DNA of 40,448 nucleotides from Deltaproteobacteria bacterium (GCA_015492495.1 WGEY01000023.1:1-40448); one strand, 5' to 3'. Shown: positions 7,036 to 15,918, numbered from the stretch's first letter. The notes: generated by a model from the letters alone, not told the origin. Program-made: numbers and translations.

Positions 7036-8376
7036 TCAGACAACAAGGGCGACCACCATATCCATAACGTTCGTACCCGTGGGACCCGTCCTCAGAAGGT
7101 CTCCAAGGTGGTCAAAGAATGTATAGGAGTCGTTCCGCTCAAGATGGTTCATCGGATCGAGCCCCATCGAGAGCGCCCTGTCGACCGTAGAGGCGTCTGC
7201 TATCGCACCGGCGGCATCGGTCGGTCCGTCTATGCCGTCCGTGCCTGCGGCGAGGAGTGTAACACCGCTTTGGCCGGCGATCTCGACGGCCGCCGCAAGC
7301 GCGAACTCCTGATTTCTGCCGCCCCTCCCCCTGCCTACGACCCTGACCGTGGTTTCACCTCCTGCGATTATGCACGCCGGTGGACCAAGGGGGTTACCGC
7401 TCTTTTTTACCTCCTTGACTATCGACGAAAAGAATGCTGCGGCCCTGCGAGCCGGGCCGCTCATGGTTGAGGTTAGCACGACGGTCCTGTATCCCAGGGA
7501 ACGCGCCTTGACCTTAGCGGCCTTCAGGGCGTCGAGGTTCGTGGCCACGAGCACGTTGTTGACATTGCGCAGGCACGGATCCCCTGGCTTCGGTGTCTCT
7601 TCGCACGCTCCGGCCTCCCTGAACCTCTCCACCACAGCCCTTGGGGCCCGCTCAAGCAGACCGTACCTCTTCAAGATCCCAAGGCAATCCTCGAAGACCG
7701 TAGGGTCCGGCGAGGTAGGACCCGATGCTATTGTCCCAGGATCATCCCCCACAACGTCCGATATGATCAACGAAAGTAGGTCCGCCGGATACACCCGGCG
7801 CGCAAGCCATCCACCCTTTATCCTTGAAAGATGCTTTCGTACCGCGTTTATCTCGTGTATGTCCGCTCCGCTTTTCAGGAGCAGGGCCGTTATCCTCTTA
7901 AGGTCTCCGAGCCTTATGCCCTTTGCCGGTGCGGCGAGCAGCGCCGAGGCACCTCCCGAGATGAGCGAGATGACAAGGTCCCTTCTGCCGGCACGGTCCG
8001 CAACCCTCATAACCTCTCTTGCACCCCTCACCCCATTTCCGTCTGGTACCGGGTGGCCCGCCTCCAGGACCTTTATCTTAGAAAGCCTCGCGGAGTGTCC
8101 GTATGCGGTGACAACCACCCCATCGGTGATCCTCGCCCCGAGGACCGACTCCACGGCCTCGGCCATGGCGCACACGGCCTTGCCGCCTCCAACTACGAAG
8201 ATCCTTTCGTAACGGTTCAGGTTATAACGTTTTTTTCCGGCCCTCAGTATGCCGCTCGGGAGGACCTTGAGGTGAGAAAGTACTGACTCGTAGGGAGAGA
8301 CCGCACGAACTGCGTGAAGGAATATGCTTCTTGCGTCATCCCTTGGGCTTCTGTTCCTACCTGCTCTCGTAACCAT
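7036..8376 (-). CDS. Glycerate 2-kinase (MOFRL/GckA family)
   Basis: This enzyme phosphorylates D-glycerate to 2-phosphoglycerate with ATP and links glycerate from serine-cycle or glyoxylate metabolism to glycolysis. The family-typical glycine-rich stretch '[17 protein letters not shown]' occurs early. 'GHPVPDGNG', '[10 protein letters not shown]' and '[19 protein letters not shown]'-like sequences follow, and the C-terminal MOFRL domain has '[12 protein letters not shown]' and '[16 protein letters not shown]'. Length from the ATG at 8376 is 446 aa, normal for the family. A longer frame begins at 8406, but its first ten residues look unconserved. The start overlaps the end of nadE by about 20 bp, so the two are probably co-transcribed. 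No good Shine-Dalgarno is visible, consistent with translational coupling. Confidence 0.9.
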   Translation of the reverse strand: MVTRAGRNRSPRDDARSIFLHAVRAVSPYESVLSHLKVLPSGILRAGKKRYNLNRYERIFVVGGGKAVCAMAEAVESVLGARITDGVVVTAYGHSARLSKIKVLEAGHPVPDGNGVRGAREVMRVADRAGRRDLVISLISGGASALLAAPAKGIRLGDLKRITALLLKSGADIHEINAVRKHLSRIKGGWLARRVYPADLLSLIISDVVGDDPGTIASGPTSPDPTVFEDCLGILKRYGLLERAPRAVVERFREAGACEETPKPGDPCLRNVNNVLVATNLDALKAAKVKARSLGYRTVVLTSTMSGPARRAAAFFSSIVKEVKKSGNPLGPPACIIAGGETTVRVVGRGRGGRNQEFALAAAVEIAGQSGVTLLAAGTDGIDGPTDAAGAIADASTVDRALSMGLDPMNHLERNDSYTFFDHLGDLLRTGPTGTNVMDMVVALVV

Positions 8377-10087
8377 TTGTAATCGGCATGCGCCTGTCCT
8401 TGCCAAAGGCCCTCGGCGTTATCTTGATGCCCGGAGGTGCCTGGCGCCTTTTGTACTCGCTCCGGTCGACCATGGTAATCACCCTTTTTACAAGCCTCTT
8501 GGGGTATCCCATGGCCACTATCTCGTCCAGTGATCTGTCTTCCTCCACGTATGCCTTCAGTATCGGGTCAAGCACCTCGTAGGGAGGCAACGTGTCCTGA
8601 TCGGTCTGGTCCGGCCTGAGCTCGGCGCTCGGCGGCTTGACCAGGACCCTTTCCGGGATGAGCGGTCTTCCGGCGCGTGCATTGACATACGACGAAAGCT
8701 CGTAGACCATCATCTTCGGGACATCCTTTATAACGGCGAAGCCTCCGGCCATGTCGCCGTAGAGCGTCGCATAGCCCACGCTCATCTCGCTCTTGTTGCC
8801 GGTGGTCAACACAAGGTGGCCGAACTTGTTGCTTATCGCCATGAGGATATTTCCGCGTATCCTCGCCTGGATGTTCTCCTCGGTGACGTCGGACGGAAGG
8901 TCCCTGAAGACGGCCTTAAGGCCGTTGAGATAACTATCGAACACCGAATCTATGGGTATGGTCAAGAACTCTATACCGAGGCTCCGCGCAAGCTCCTCGG
9001 CATCCTCCCTGGACTCCCGGGATGAATGCACAGACGGCATGAAAACACCCGTTATGTTTTTAGGACCGAGCGCCTCTGTGGCCACGGCCGCCACGAGAGA
9101 GGAGTCCACACCGCCGGAAAGGCCTATCACACAGTGCTTGAAGCCGTTTTTCCTCACGTAGTCCCTTGTGCCCAGGACAAGGGCGCTCCACACCTCCTCG
9201 AGCCGGTCCATGGTCTTGACCGACGGCCTCCTCGCGATGGGCCTTTTTTTCTTCCCCCTCACCGGGTGCAGCGTGACCTCCCTCACCCCACCGTACTCGG
9301 CTTCGAGTATCTCCTTTCTCCTGCGCGTATCGTGAAGCCTTGTCCTGGCGACCCCTTCAAGGTCGAGGTCCACTGTAACCAAATCCTCTGAAAAGGCCTT
9401 TGCGCGTACGACCACCCTGCCCTCCTGATCTACAACCATCCCGTTGCCGTCAAAGACGAGCTCGTCCTGGCCGCCTACGGCGTTGTTGTATGCTATGATG
9501 ACGTCGTTGTCCATGGCCCTTGTAACGAGCATCTCCTCGCGCAGACGTACCTTGCCGAAGTAGTAGGGAGAGGCGTTCAGATTCACTATAACCTCTGCCC
9601 CGGCGAGTGCCTGGACCCTCGCCGGCCCTTCTGGGTACCAGATATCCTCGCATATTCCAACCCCTACCGTCACATCACCAAGAGTGAAGTTCAAGGGTGT
9701 TCGGCCTGCCTGAAAGTACCTTTCTTCGTCAAAGACCCCGTAATTGGGAAGGAACATCTTGTGGTACACCGCCGCCACGCTCCCACGGTGAACAACGGCG
9801 GCGGCATTGTATATCTCCTCCTGCCTGTCCACAAAACCTATCACAGCAGTTATCCCCTGTATCCTGCGGCTGAGTTTCAGGAGACAGTCGATATTATCCT
9901 TTATAAAACGCGGCTTTAGGAGTAGATCTTCCGGCGGGTAACCGGTAAGCGCGAGCTCAGGGAACACCACCAGATCACAGCCCTGCCTCTCGGCCCTCTC
10001 GGTAAACCTCAGTATCTTCTCCGCATTTCTTTGAAGGGCCCCCACCGTAGGATTTATCTGTGCCATGGCCAGTCTTATCGTACGCAT
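8357..10087 (-). CDS. nadE: Glutamine-dependent NAD+ synthetase
   Basis: The protein converts nicotinate adenine dinucleotide to NAD+, using ammonia released from glutamine. It has two domains. The N-terminal nitrilase/CN-hydrolase glutaminase has the triad Glu44 ([17 protein letters not shown]), Lys110 ([14 protein letters not shown]) and Cys146 ([13 protein letters not shown]). The C-terminal ATP-pyrophosphatase synthetase domain has GLSGGVDSS at about 322-330 and the '[18 protein letters not shown]' region. It is about 576 aa from the ATG at 10087, where the conserved [16 protein letters not shown] begins. The upstream 31-residue extension is unconserved and was excluded. Glycerate kinase follows with an overlap. 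Confidence 0.95.
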   Translation of the reverse strand: MRTIRLAMAQINPTVGALQRNAEKILRFTERAERQGCDLVVFPELALTGYPPEDLLLKPRFIKDNIDCLLKLSRRIQGITAVIGFVDRQEEIYNAAAVVHRGSVAAVYHKMFLPNYGVFDEERYFQAGRTPLNFTLGDVTVGVGICEDIWYPEGPARVQALAGAEVIVNLNASPYYFGKVRLREEMLVTRAMDNDVIIAYNNAVGGQDELVFDGNGMVVDQEGRVVVRAKAFSEDLVTVDLDLEGVARTRLHDTRRRKEILEAEYGGVREVTLHPVRGKKKRPIARRPSVKTMDRLEEVWSALVLGTRDYVRKNGFKHCVIGLSGGVDSSLVAAVATEALGPKNITGVFMPSVHSSRESREDAEELARSLGIEFLTIPIDSVFDSYLNGLKAVFRDLPSDVTEENIQARIRGNILMAISNKFGHLVLTTGNKSEMSVGYATLYGDMAGGFAVIKDVPKMMVYELSSYVNARAGRPLIPERVLVKPPSAELRPDQTDQDTLPPYEVLDPILKAYVEEDRSLDEIVAMGYPKRLVKRVITMVDRSEYKRRQAPPGIKITPRAFGKDRRMPITNGYESR

Positions 10088-10139
10088 GCGAAAAAAGATA
10101 ACAGAAGGAAGGTACACTGTAAAGAAATAAAATTTTGTA

Positions 10140-10167
10140 TTGACTGCCCGGATCAAATTGTTATAAT
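10140..10167 (+). promoter_or_regulatory. Sigma-70 promoter, distal, upstream of the receiver gene
   Basis: TTGACT, 16 bp, TATAAT on the plus strand, located in the divergent gap between nadE and the receiver protein. It would give a leader of about 310 nt before the ATG at 10482. I see no gene in 10088-10481. Only a 17-codon ORF at about 10180 follows this promoter, and it has no recognisable features. Confidence 0.45.
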
Positions 10168-10376
10168 TATGCGTAGCCATGGTAGGAAAGGCAGATTTTC
10201 ACACCTCGGAAGGGAGAAGGGGCGCCCCGCAAGGACAACGCTGACCCGCACGTCAAGAGACATCCTGGATACACAACACCTCAGACAGCACCTGCTAACA
10301 GGGCATCCCTCAGCCAAAAACACTTGCCAGAAACCTCCGGACATCTGTCCGAAAAGACGAGCAACTGATTTTGTCT

Positions 10377-10405
10377 TTGCTCCAAGAGCGGAAATCTGCT
10401 ATGCT
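10377..10405 (+). promoter_or_regulatory. Sigma-70 promoter, proximal, upstream of the receiver gene
   Basis: TTGCTC, 17 bp, TATGCT. It lies about 75 bp upstream of the ATG at 10482 and is the more conventional position for that gene. Confidence 0.4.
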
Positions 10406-10481
10406 TGCCGGGCCACATTGTGCTTCAACCTTAAACCGTACATCCTAATGGCCTGCTTAAATCCTTAAAAGGGGCTTTACG

Positions 10482-10892
10482 ATGCCGGAAGAAAAATACA
10501 TCCTCGTCGTGGACGACGAACCAATTCTGCTCGAGTTCCTGGATCTCTACCTATCTGAGGAAGGCTACAAGGTGGAAAGGGCAAGCAACGGTCTCGAGGC
10601 CATAACAATGATCGAGACCAGGCATTATCATGCGATCGTGACCGACGTAAAGATGCCTGTAATGGACGGCATAAGCTTCTACAAGAGGCTCGTAGACAAC
10701 TCGCCGCACCTTGCCAAGAGGGTGATATTCATAAGCGGTTATCTGAGCGGAGACCACGAATCATTCGTAAGGAGCACCGGGTGCGCGCTGCTCTTCAAGC
10801 CTTTTCAGATACGCGAACTTTCCAGGACGATTGCGAGCCTGCCTATCGAAGCCCCCAAGACACACACCGGGGAGCAGGTTGCCTCAATCTGA
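10482..10892 (+). CDS. Stand-alone response-regulator receiver protein
   Basis: This 136-residue CheY-like protein consists of one receiver domain and no output domain. The acidic pocket is Asp11-Asp12, the phospho-acceptor is Asp55 (VTDVKMP), the switch residue is Ser85 (FISGY) and the conserved Lys is Lys106 (FKPF). The last 20 or so residues form a short disordered-looking tail. No histidine kinase is adjacent, so the partner cannot be named; it may be a phosphorelay intermediate or a motility regulator. Two possible promoters lie upstream, and it converges with hemL. Confidence 0.88.
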   Translation: MPEEKYILVVDDEPILLEFLDLYLSEEGYKVERASNGLEAITMIETRHYHAIVTDVKMPVMDGISFYKRLVDNSPHLAKRVIFISGYLSGDHESFVRSTGCALLFKPFQIRELSRTIASLPIEAPKTHTGEQVASI

Positions 10893-10994
10893 TCCGTTCT
10901 CCTCGCCAAAACACATCAAAAAGACAAGATATGCGGTCCGACGATACCGCTACCGTCTAGGAAGGGCTGTAACAACTTCATTGTCCATGTCAAG

Positions 10995-11014
10995 GGAGGC
11001 GGAAAAAAGCCTCC
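10995..11014. terminator. Weak hairpin between convergent receiver and hemL genes
   Basis: GGAGGC, an 8-nt A-rich loop, then GCCTCC. The stem is short and the A/T run sits in the loop, not after the stem, so termination activity is uncertain. Confidence 0.25.
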
Positions 11015-11071
11015 TTCGGAGTTCATCGCGGCTGGCTGTGGCACAGACAGGTAGAGCAGCGTCGACCGAGA

Positions 11072-12355
11072 CTACAACCCCTTGAGCGACTTGTCGACGG
11101 CTTCAAGCGTCCTTTTGATGTCGGCGCCTGTATGCGCCAGGCTTACGAAGGCCGCTTCAAACTGTGACGGCGGCAGGCTGACACCGTGCCTCAGCATCCT
11201 CCTGAAGTAGGTCGAAAACCTCTTGAGGTCGCAATCCTTGGCGTCTTGATAGTTCTTAACGGGCCTGTCCGAGAAAAACAGCGTGAACATGCTGCCGGCA
11301 TTCGCCACCTGACAGGCGACACCCCTTGCTTTGGCTATATCCACAATGCCTTTGCAGAGCCTTTCGGTCGTAGCGGCGAGCTTATCGTAAACACCCTTTC
11401 CCTTGAGAAGCTTGAGGGTTTCGATGCCGGCGGTCATTGCAAGTGGATTCCCCGATAGTGTCCCTGCCTGATAGACCGGCCCGGACGGGGCGAGCATCTC
11501 CATTATATCCCTCCTGCCGCCGAAGGCGCCGACCGGGAGACCTCCGCCGATCACCTTTCCAAGGCACGTAAGGTCCGGCTCTATGTTGTACAGGTGCTGG
11601 GCCCCGCCGTAACAGAGCCTGAATCCGCTCATGACCTCGTCCATTATCAGAAGTGCCCCGTACCGGCTTGCAAGCACCCTCAACCCCTCGAGAAACCCGG
11701 TCTTGGGCGGCACCACCCCCATATTGCCCGGCACACCTTCGACTATGACGCAGGCCACACCTTCGGGGTCCCCTTCGAATATCTCCCTTACCGAAGAGAG
11801 ATCATTGTAGACCGCTGTTGACGTATGCTTTGCGGTGTCTTCAGGCACACCGGGGCTGTCCGGCACCCCCAAGGTAGCCGCACCGCTTCCGGCCTTTACA
11901 AGGAGGCTGTCCGCATGGCCGTGGTAACACCCCTCGAACTTTATTATCCTGTTCCTTCCTGTATAGGCCCTGGCAAGCCTTATGGCGCTCATGGTGGCCT
12001 CTGTGCCAGAGTTGACAAACCGGACCATCTCCATCGAAGGGAAGGCCTCGCGTACCAGGGCCGCAAGCTCCACCTCGAGCCCGGTTGGAGCGCCATAGCT
12101 CGTGCCCCTGTCAACGGCCCTCTTGAGCGCCGCTGTGACCCTCGGTTCAGCGTGCCCGAGTATCATGGGTCCCCACGAGCCTATGTAATCTATGTAAGAG
12201 TTGCCGTCTATGTCGTATATCTTGGAGCCCTTGGCCCTTTTTACAAAAAAGGGCTTGCAGCCTACGGCCTTGAACGCCCTCACAGGACTGTTCACCCCGC
12301 CGGGGATGAGCCTTGCCGCCTTTTTGAGCATCTGAGCTGATCTGGTCATCGCCAT
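11072..12355 (-). CDS. hemL: Glutamate-1-semialdehyde 2,1-aminomutase
   Basis: This PLP enzyme converts glutamate-1-semialdehyde to 5-aminolevulinate in the C5 pathway of tetrapyrrole synthesis, which would supply the heme-rich complex encoded further along. Numbered from the ATG at 12355 (427 aa), the family start is '[23 protein letters not shown]'-like. '[15 protein letters not shown]' lies at 115-129, 'FEGCYHGH' at 140-147, the cofactor Asp in 'MDEVMSGFR' at 238-246 and the Schiff-base Lys267 in '[16 protein letters not shown]'. A 28-residue upstream extension in the frame is unconserved and was excluded. The next Met two codons on (12349) is an equally possible start. Confidence 0.95.
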   Translation of the reverse strand: MAMTRSAQMLKKAARLIPGGVNSPVRAFKAVGCKPFFVKRAKGSKIYDIDGNSYIDYIGSWGPMILGHAEPRVTAALKRAVDRGTSYGAPTGLEVELAALVREAFPSMEMVRFVNSGTEATMSAIRLARAYTGRNRIIKFEGCYHGHADSLLVKAGSGAATLGVPDSPGVPEDTAKHTSTAVYNDLSSVREIFEGDPEGVACVIVEGVPGNMGVVPPKTGFLEGLRVLASRYGALLIMDEVMSGFRLCYGGAQHLYNIEPDLTCLGKVIGGGLPVGAFGGRRDIMEMLAPSGPVYQAGTLSGNPLAMTAGIETLKLLKGKGVYDKLAATTERLCKGIVDIAKARGVACQVANAGSMFTLFFSDRPVKNYQDAKDCDLKRFSTYFRRMLRHGVSLPPSQFEAAFVSLAHTGADIKRTLEAVDKSLKGL

Positions 12356-12512
12356 GTGAGCCAACCCTTCTTTCAAGACGGGCTTTTTACGCCAAGCCCC
12401 TTTGGCGAGATGCAGGGACCACGACCGCTGTCCGTGCAACTAAAGATATTTGAACACGATTCTAAAGACTTTAGGACGCATCGCTGGCGCCAACACCGCG
12501 GAATCCTGCATA

Positions 12513-12542
12513 ATACTACCCCATCCGCTCAGGCACTGTCAA
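12513..12542 (-). promoter_or_regulatory. Candidate sigma-70 promoter of hemL
   Basis: On the minus strand TTGACA, 18 bp, TAGTAT, about 160 bp upstream of the hemL start. The -35 is perfect; the -10 is moderate. Confidence 0.4.
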
Positions 12543-13045
12543 TGCCTAATCGCTCCGAACCTGTCCGTACCTGCGACCGACCTACCCCTTGACGCGACAC
12601 ACTATATTCTCACAAAACGCTGCTCCAATCTTGACACAGCTTTTCCAGGCGGCGTAAAACACATATTTTTCAGCACATGTTAAAGGCACCCTGAACCACG
12701 ACGATATTATTTTTGGGAGCCACGGGCTAAAGGTAACCCTTCTTTCGGATGATACATTAATCAGGACTAAAACACCCCAATACGTCTTTGCGTAAAAACA
12801 TCCGGGCCTATTTAAACCTGCAACGTATAAAAAGCAGCCTCTACTCGGCAACTCTTCGCTGCCACCTGTCTGTGTATAAAGCTCCCGCACGAGGACAGGT
12901 GGGGTGAATTGACCGCATATTCCCATGGAAACTGGAACGGATGGCGAAGAGTATCTGTTGGCGCTCCCTTACCGGACGCCTTCCGTTAATTGGCTTGAAG
13001 GATATGATCGGCGAATCCGAACAAAACATATACAGGAGGGAGTAT
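12543..13045. other. Intergenic region without a recognisable gene
   Basis: No ORF here gives a translation I recognise on either strand. It contains a plus-strand TTGACA at 12631 with a poor -10 (TAAAAC, 18-bp spacing) and AT-rich sequence up to about 12830. It may hold the promoter of the rhodanese gene that follows. Confidence 0.5.
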
Positions 13046-13493
13046 ATGAGAAGGATGGCGAAAAAGATGTACCTTGCTGCACTCCTGGCCATCGTTTCAA
13101 TGGTCATGGCCGCTGGACCGTTGCTTGCGGCAAAGCCGCTGCATCCCGAGTCGCTCGAGGGCGGAACCGTTGTGGACGACCGCCTGGGTAAAGGACAACT
13201 ATCAGAAGATGAAGGTCTTTGACGCAAGAAAGAAAGCGGAGTACGTCGAGGGGCACATCCCCGGGGCGGTCTCCGCGCCTTACAAGGGAAAGAGCAAGAA
13301 GGCCAAGGACTTCGACGCATCGAAGGACGGGCTTGACCAGAAGAAGTTCCCGGTTGTATACTGCAACGGACCCAGGTGCTGGAAGTCCTACAAGGCGGCT
13401 GTAGTACTCGTACGTGAAGGGTACACCAATGTTCAGCTGTACCGTAACAGCGGTTCCCCCGGCTGAAAGCCGCACGGTTATTCCGTAGAATAA
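13046..13493 (+). pseudogene. Secreted rhodanese-like protein, frameshifted and with UGA at a conserved Trp
   Basis: The ATG at 13046 has an AGGAGG just upstream and begins a clear signal peptide (MRRMAKKMYLAALL..., cleavage near LLAA). After VVDD the frame must shift by one extra base near 13181 to continue as 'AWVKDNYQKMKVFDARKKAE' and the rhodanese hallmark 'YVEGHIPGA'. The active-site loop Cys is in 'VVYCNGPRCWKS'. The shifted frame then meets TGA at 13464-13466. Read through, it continues 'KPHGYSVE' to TAA at 13493, so the TGA stands exactly where rhodaneses have Trp in the PGW..GY.VE ending. TGA ends other genes in this window, so it is a normal stop here. One insertion plus one nonsense change indicate a decayed gene. 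Sequencing error is a less likely alternative. Confidence 0.75.
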
Positions 13494-13511
13494 CGATATC
13501 AGTGGGCAAGG

Positions 13512-13864
13512 TTGAGATTTCTGGACAGTGTAAAAATCTCGCATAAGGTGCTCTTGGTTGTGGTCTCCACCCTTGTTGCCTGCATAGCCTTCAGTGCGGC
13601 TACAGTGCATCTGGCAAGGGCCAGACAAGGAACATCGAGGAAATATACAAGCAGAAGGTCGTACCCCTGGACAACCTGAGGAAGGTACAGCCGATATTCA
13701 GGGAACTCGAGTACCGCATGGCCGGCGTGGTGGCCTCCGTTTTTTATATCAACCGAAACGCTTCTTCCAGCAGACACCGGGGGGCTGACCTCGACACCAG
13801 CCGTCCATCGAACGCACAAAAAGACGCCCTCTTCGGCTGCCACAGAAACTTAATTTCACCGTAA
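13512..13864 (+). pseudogene. Remnant of a methyl-accepting chemotaxis protein N-terminus
   Basis: From a TTG at 13512 the frame reads 'RFLDSVKISHKVLLVVVSTL' and continues as one transmembrane helix to LARARQ, then hits an early stop. Moving to the -1 frame at about 13626 restores the sensor-domain start 'NIEEIYKQKVVPLDNLRKVQ', then FRELEYRMAGVVA. This is the usual beginning of a four-helix-bundle chemoreceptor ligand domain. Similarity is lost after about 13740, and the HAMP and signalling domains are absent. The second frame ends at 13864, inside the Pho box of psiE. At least one single-base deletion and a large C-terminal truncation make this a pseudogene. Confidence 0.6.
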
Positions 13865-13892
13865 CACCGCTGTAACAGCCATGGTGTATCCT
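13859..13892 (+). promoter_or_regulatory. PhoB-type box and -10 element of psiE
   Basis: Direct repeats CCGTAACA (13859-13866) and CTGTAACA (13870-13877) are spaced 11 bp start to start, the periodicity of Pho boxes. Nine bases further is TATCCT (13887-13892) as -10. The layout is the same, base for base in spacing, as that upstream of pstS. The predicted start at about 13899 would make the psiE mRNA almost leaderless if translation begins at 13900. Confidence 0.7.
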
Positions 13893-13899
13893 GAGGCAC

Positions 13900-14361
13900 A
13901 TGGACACCGTAAAAAGGATGAGGCGCTTGAACAACACGGCAACAGGGCTCTTCGAGTTCGCCGTAAGGGCCGTGCTGGGCGCCCTGCTCGTGTTGCTGCT
14001 CGCAACGATATTCTGGGCAACCGTAAGGACCTTTGTCGAAGTCAAATCACTCTTCGGCGAGGGAGTGCACGCCGCACTGAGGGTCACCATGGTCAACTCG
14101 CTCGCCATACTCGCAATCCTCGAGGTCTTCAAGACCGGGCTCGCCTACCTCTCGGTAGGAAGGGTCAGGGTCACCTACATAATAGACACCGTCATAGTCG
14201 TGGTCCTCGGCGAGGTGATGGTCTTCTGGTTCAGGGAGATCGATTATACAAAGATACTCATGGTCATCGGCATCGTATTCTCCCTCATACTGGCAAGGAT
14301 ACTTACAATACGTTACTCACCCCTGCAGACAAGGACGACAGGAAGGAGGCAACTCATATGA
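13900..14361 (+). CDS. psiE: Phosphate-starvation-inducible PsiE family membrane protein
   Basis: This 153-residue inner-membrane protein has four predicted hydrophobic helices: about residues 22-45, 62-80, 88-110 and 118-137. The pattern matches the PsiE family, with 'LEVFKTGLAYLSVGRVRVTYIIDT' in the centre and 'IDYTKILMVIGIVFSLILARILTIRYSP'-like sequence at the end. The biochemical function of the family is unknown; in E. coli the gene is induced by phosphate starvation. A Pho box sits directly upstream, and the Pst genes follow. The ATG at 13900 has TGAGG 4 bases upstream; an alternative ATG at 13918 would remove six residues. Confidence 0.82.
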   Translation: MDTVKRMRRLNNTATGLFEFAVRAVLGALLVLLLATIFWATVRTFVEVKSLFGEGVHAALRVTMVNSLAILAILEVFKTGLAYLSVGRVRVTYIIDTVIVVVLGEVMVFWFREIDYTKILMVIGIVFSLILARILTIRYSPLQTRTTGRRQLI

Positions 14362-14643
14362 CAAACACGGCGTGTCCGCATTACTCCGAAGGAATGGGCA
14401 AACTAAAGCGGTGCACGGTCTCCGCAAGCCGCATGGTGCCGGAAAAAGGCCTTCTGTACCAGGGACGAATACGGCCTGTGCCCGGTCTTTCTTGCCCGCA
14501 GCTTGAGGACGGGCAGCAGAAGGCGGTCGGTCATAGGGTCGAACAGGCGGACCGCGTTGAGATCGAGCTTTTATAAACGGACGGGTTATAAAGTCCGGAC
14601 ACATGTCCGGGGAACAGTAAAACACCAAGGAGGATGGAAATAA
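14358..14643 (+). pseudogene. Small four-cysteine protein with a +1 frameshift
   Basis: An ATG at 14358, overlapping the psiE stop, has GGAGG 8 bases upstream. It gives a 72-codon frame beginning 'MTNTACPHYSEGMGKLKRC' and ending at 14576. After 'ASRMVPEK' the sequence makes more sense one base on: 'AFCTRDEYGLCPVFLARSLR', restoring a C..C..C..CP pattern of small Cys-rich proteins often seen with 'MVPS..E..YC....Y..CP'. The shift falls at or next to an A5 run (14443-14447). The restored frame stays open to a TAA at 14641-14643, one base before the porin ATG. The four Cys suggest metal or Fe-S binding. It could be a pseudogene, a homopolymer error, or, less likely, recoding. Confidence 0.55.
14595..14610. 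other. Dyad upstream of the phosphate porin
   Basis: CCGGACA, two bases, TGTCCGG: a 7-bp inverted repeat 35 bp before the porin start. It could be an operator or a small mRNA hairpin; no T-run follows, so it is not a classical terminator. Confidence 0.3.
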
Positions 14644-14644
14644 A

Positions 14645-15832
14645 ATGCTACGACTGAAGAGTCTGAAGGGCAGGTTTTTCGCCGTTCTTGCCGCGGCAGG
14701 CCTCTTTGCCGCCTGTACGGTCACAGGCGCCGATGCCGCGGGCATAACCGTCTACAAGGACGGACCCAAGTACGTGAAGATGGGGGGCAGAATCCAGCTC
14801 CAGTACCACCAGCAAGACCCCAAAACCGGAAGCACAACCGACGAGCTTAAGTTCCGCAGGCTCCGCCCATACATCGAGGGAAGCCTGCACAAAGACTGGA
14901 CGGGAAAGTTCCAGTGGGACATGGGAGATGCCACCGGTGACAACGAGATAGCCATAAAGGACGCGTACCTCAGGTACTCGGGATTCAAGAACATGAAGAT
15001 AACCGTGGGAAACGCCTTCTTCCAGTTCTCCCGCGAGGTGCTCACCTCCTCGAAGTACCAGCAGCTCGTCGAAAGGACCTTCGTCGGCGACCACAACTAC
15101 GGTACACCAGACAGGCTCGCCGGAGTGCACATCACAGGAAGCCTCGCGGAAAAGAAGGTGACCTACGGCATATCGCTCGCCTCAGGCAGCATAGACCCGG
15201 ATAAGGACAAGCTCGACTTCGACACCCCCGTGAACAAGTCCAGCGACTTCAACGAGGGCTGGATAGTCGGCGGCCGCGTGGACTTCCATCCCCTCGGGCC
15301 CGTCAAGTTCTCACAGGGCGACTTCAAGGGTACCACTAGGGTCGCCATAGGTGTCGCGGCCTTCACATGGAGCAACGACGACGACAACAACACCTACACC
15401 AACACCGCAGGCTCGGACACAAGCGGAGGCGCCAAGCCGGATGTCGACAGGATCACCGGCTTCGAGGTAAGCGGGGCCTTCCGTGCAAGGGGGGTATCAA
15501 TAGACGCTCAGTACAACTCCTTTGACGCCGAAACAGTGGACCCCACAGTTACAAGCGGCATATGGAAGAACGGCGATACAACGCTTGAGAACTACTCCAT
15601 AGAGGGCGGCTACATGGTCGTGCCGAACAGGCTCGAGCTTGTGGCCGGTTATCAGGTACAGGATGCCGACAACTATACGACCGAGTGGAAGAGGACATCC
15701 ATAGGTGCAAACTACTTCTTCGAGAAACACGACATAAAAACGCAGGTCACCTACCGCATGGGCGAGGACCTCAAGGGGGTCAAGGGCAGCGATGAGGACG
15801 AACTCTTCATCCAGATGCAGTACGTATTCTGA
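14645..15832 (+). CDS. Phosphate-selective porin (OprP/OprO family)
   Basis: This 395-residue outer-membrane beta-barrel begins with a signal peptide (basic RLKSLKGR, hydrophobic core, cleavage near GADAA at about residue 32). Mature sequence starts with 'YKDGPKYVKMGGRIQLQY' and 'DELKFRRLRPYIEGSLHKDW', the typical entry of OprP-type porins. It ends with a Phe (MQYVF), the BAM-recognition signature. Alternating amphipathic strands with acidic turn loops fill the body. The Pho context, downstream of psiE and upstream of pstS, strongly suggests anion/phosphate uptake across the outer membrane. The ATG follows AAGGAGG. Confidence 0.88.
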   Translation: MLRLKSLKGRFFAVLAAAGLFAACTVTGADAAGITVYKDGPKYVKMGGRIQLQYHQQDPKTGSTTDELKFRRLRPYIEGSLHKDWTGKFQWDMGDATGDNEIAIKDAYLRYSGFKNMKITVGNAFFQFSREVLTSSKYQQLVERTFVGDHNYGTPDRLAGVHITGSLAEKKVTYGISLASGSIDPDKDKLDFDTPVNKSSDFNEGWIVGGRVDFHPLGPVKFSQGDFKGTTRVAIGVAAFTWSNDDDNNTYTNTAGSDTSGGAKPDVDRITGFEVSGAFRARGVSIDAQYNSFDAETVDPTVTSGIWKNGDTTLENYSIEGGYMVVPNRLELVAGYQVQDADNYTTEWKRTSIGANYFFEKHDIKTQVTYRMGEDLKGVKGSDEDELFIQMQYVF

Positions 15833-15857
15833 GACGGTTCACAGCATCTCAACACAC

Positions 15858-15891
15858 CTGTAACACGACTGTAACAATAGCAGGCTAAGAT
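15858..15891 (+). promoter_or_regulatory. PhoB-type box and -10 element of pstS
   Basis: CTGTAACA (15858-15865) and CTGTAACA (15869-15876) are perfect direct repeats 11 bp apart. Nine bases later is TAAGAT (15886-15891) as -10. This is close to the PhoB consensus half-site CTGTCA and matches the psiE site in geometry. No PhoB or PhoR gene is in the window. Confidence 0.8.
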
Positions 15892-15918
15892 CATACAAAA
15901 ATGGAGGAAAAAGAAGTG

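Noticed and set aside
7108-8286. Plus-strand frames opposite glycerate kinase
   Set aside because: They are shadow frames in GC-rich coding DNA; the minus-strand kinase has clear family motifs.
13464-13466. Selenocysteine at the rhodanese UGA
   Set aside because: The position corresponds to a conserved Trp, not Cys, and no SECIS-like hairpin follows directly.
13046-13493. UGA as a sense codon genome-wide
   Set aside because: The hemerythrin genes, recO, mgtE and others in the window end properly at TGA, so UGA is a normal stop here.
12841-13509. 222-codon minus-strand frame
   Set aside because: It is the antisense of the rhodanese gene, is Arg/Pro/Ser-rich and has no recognisable domain.
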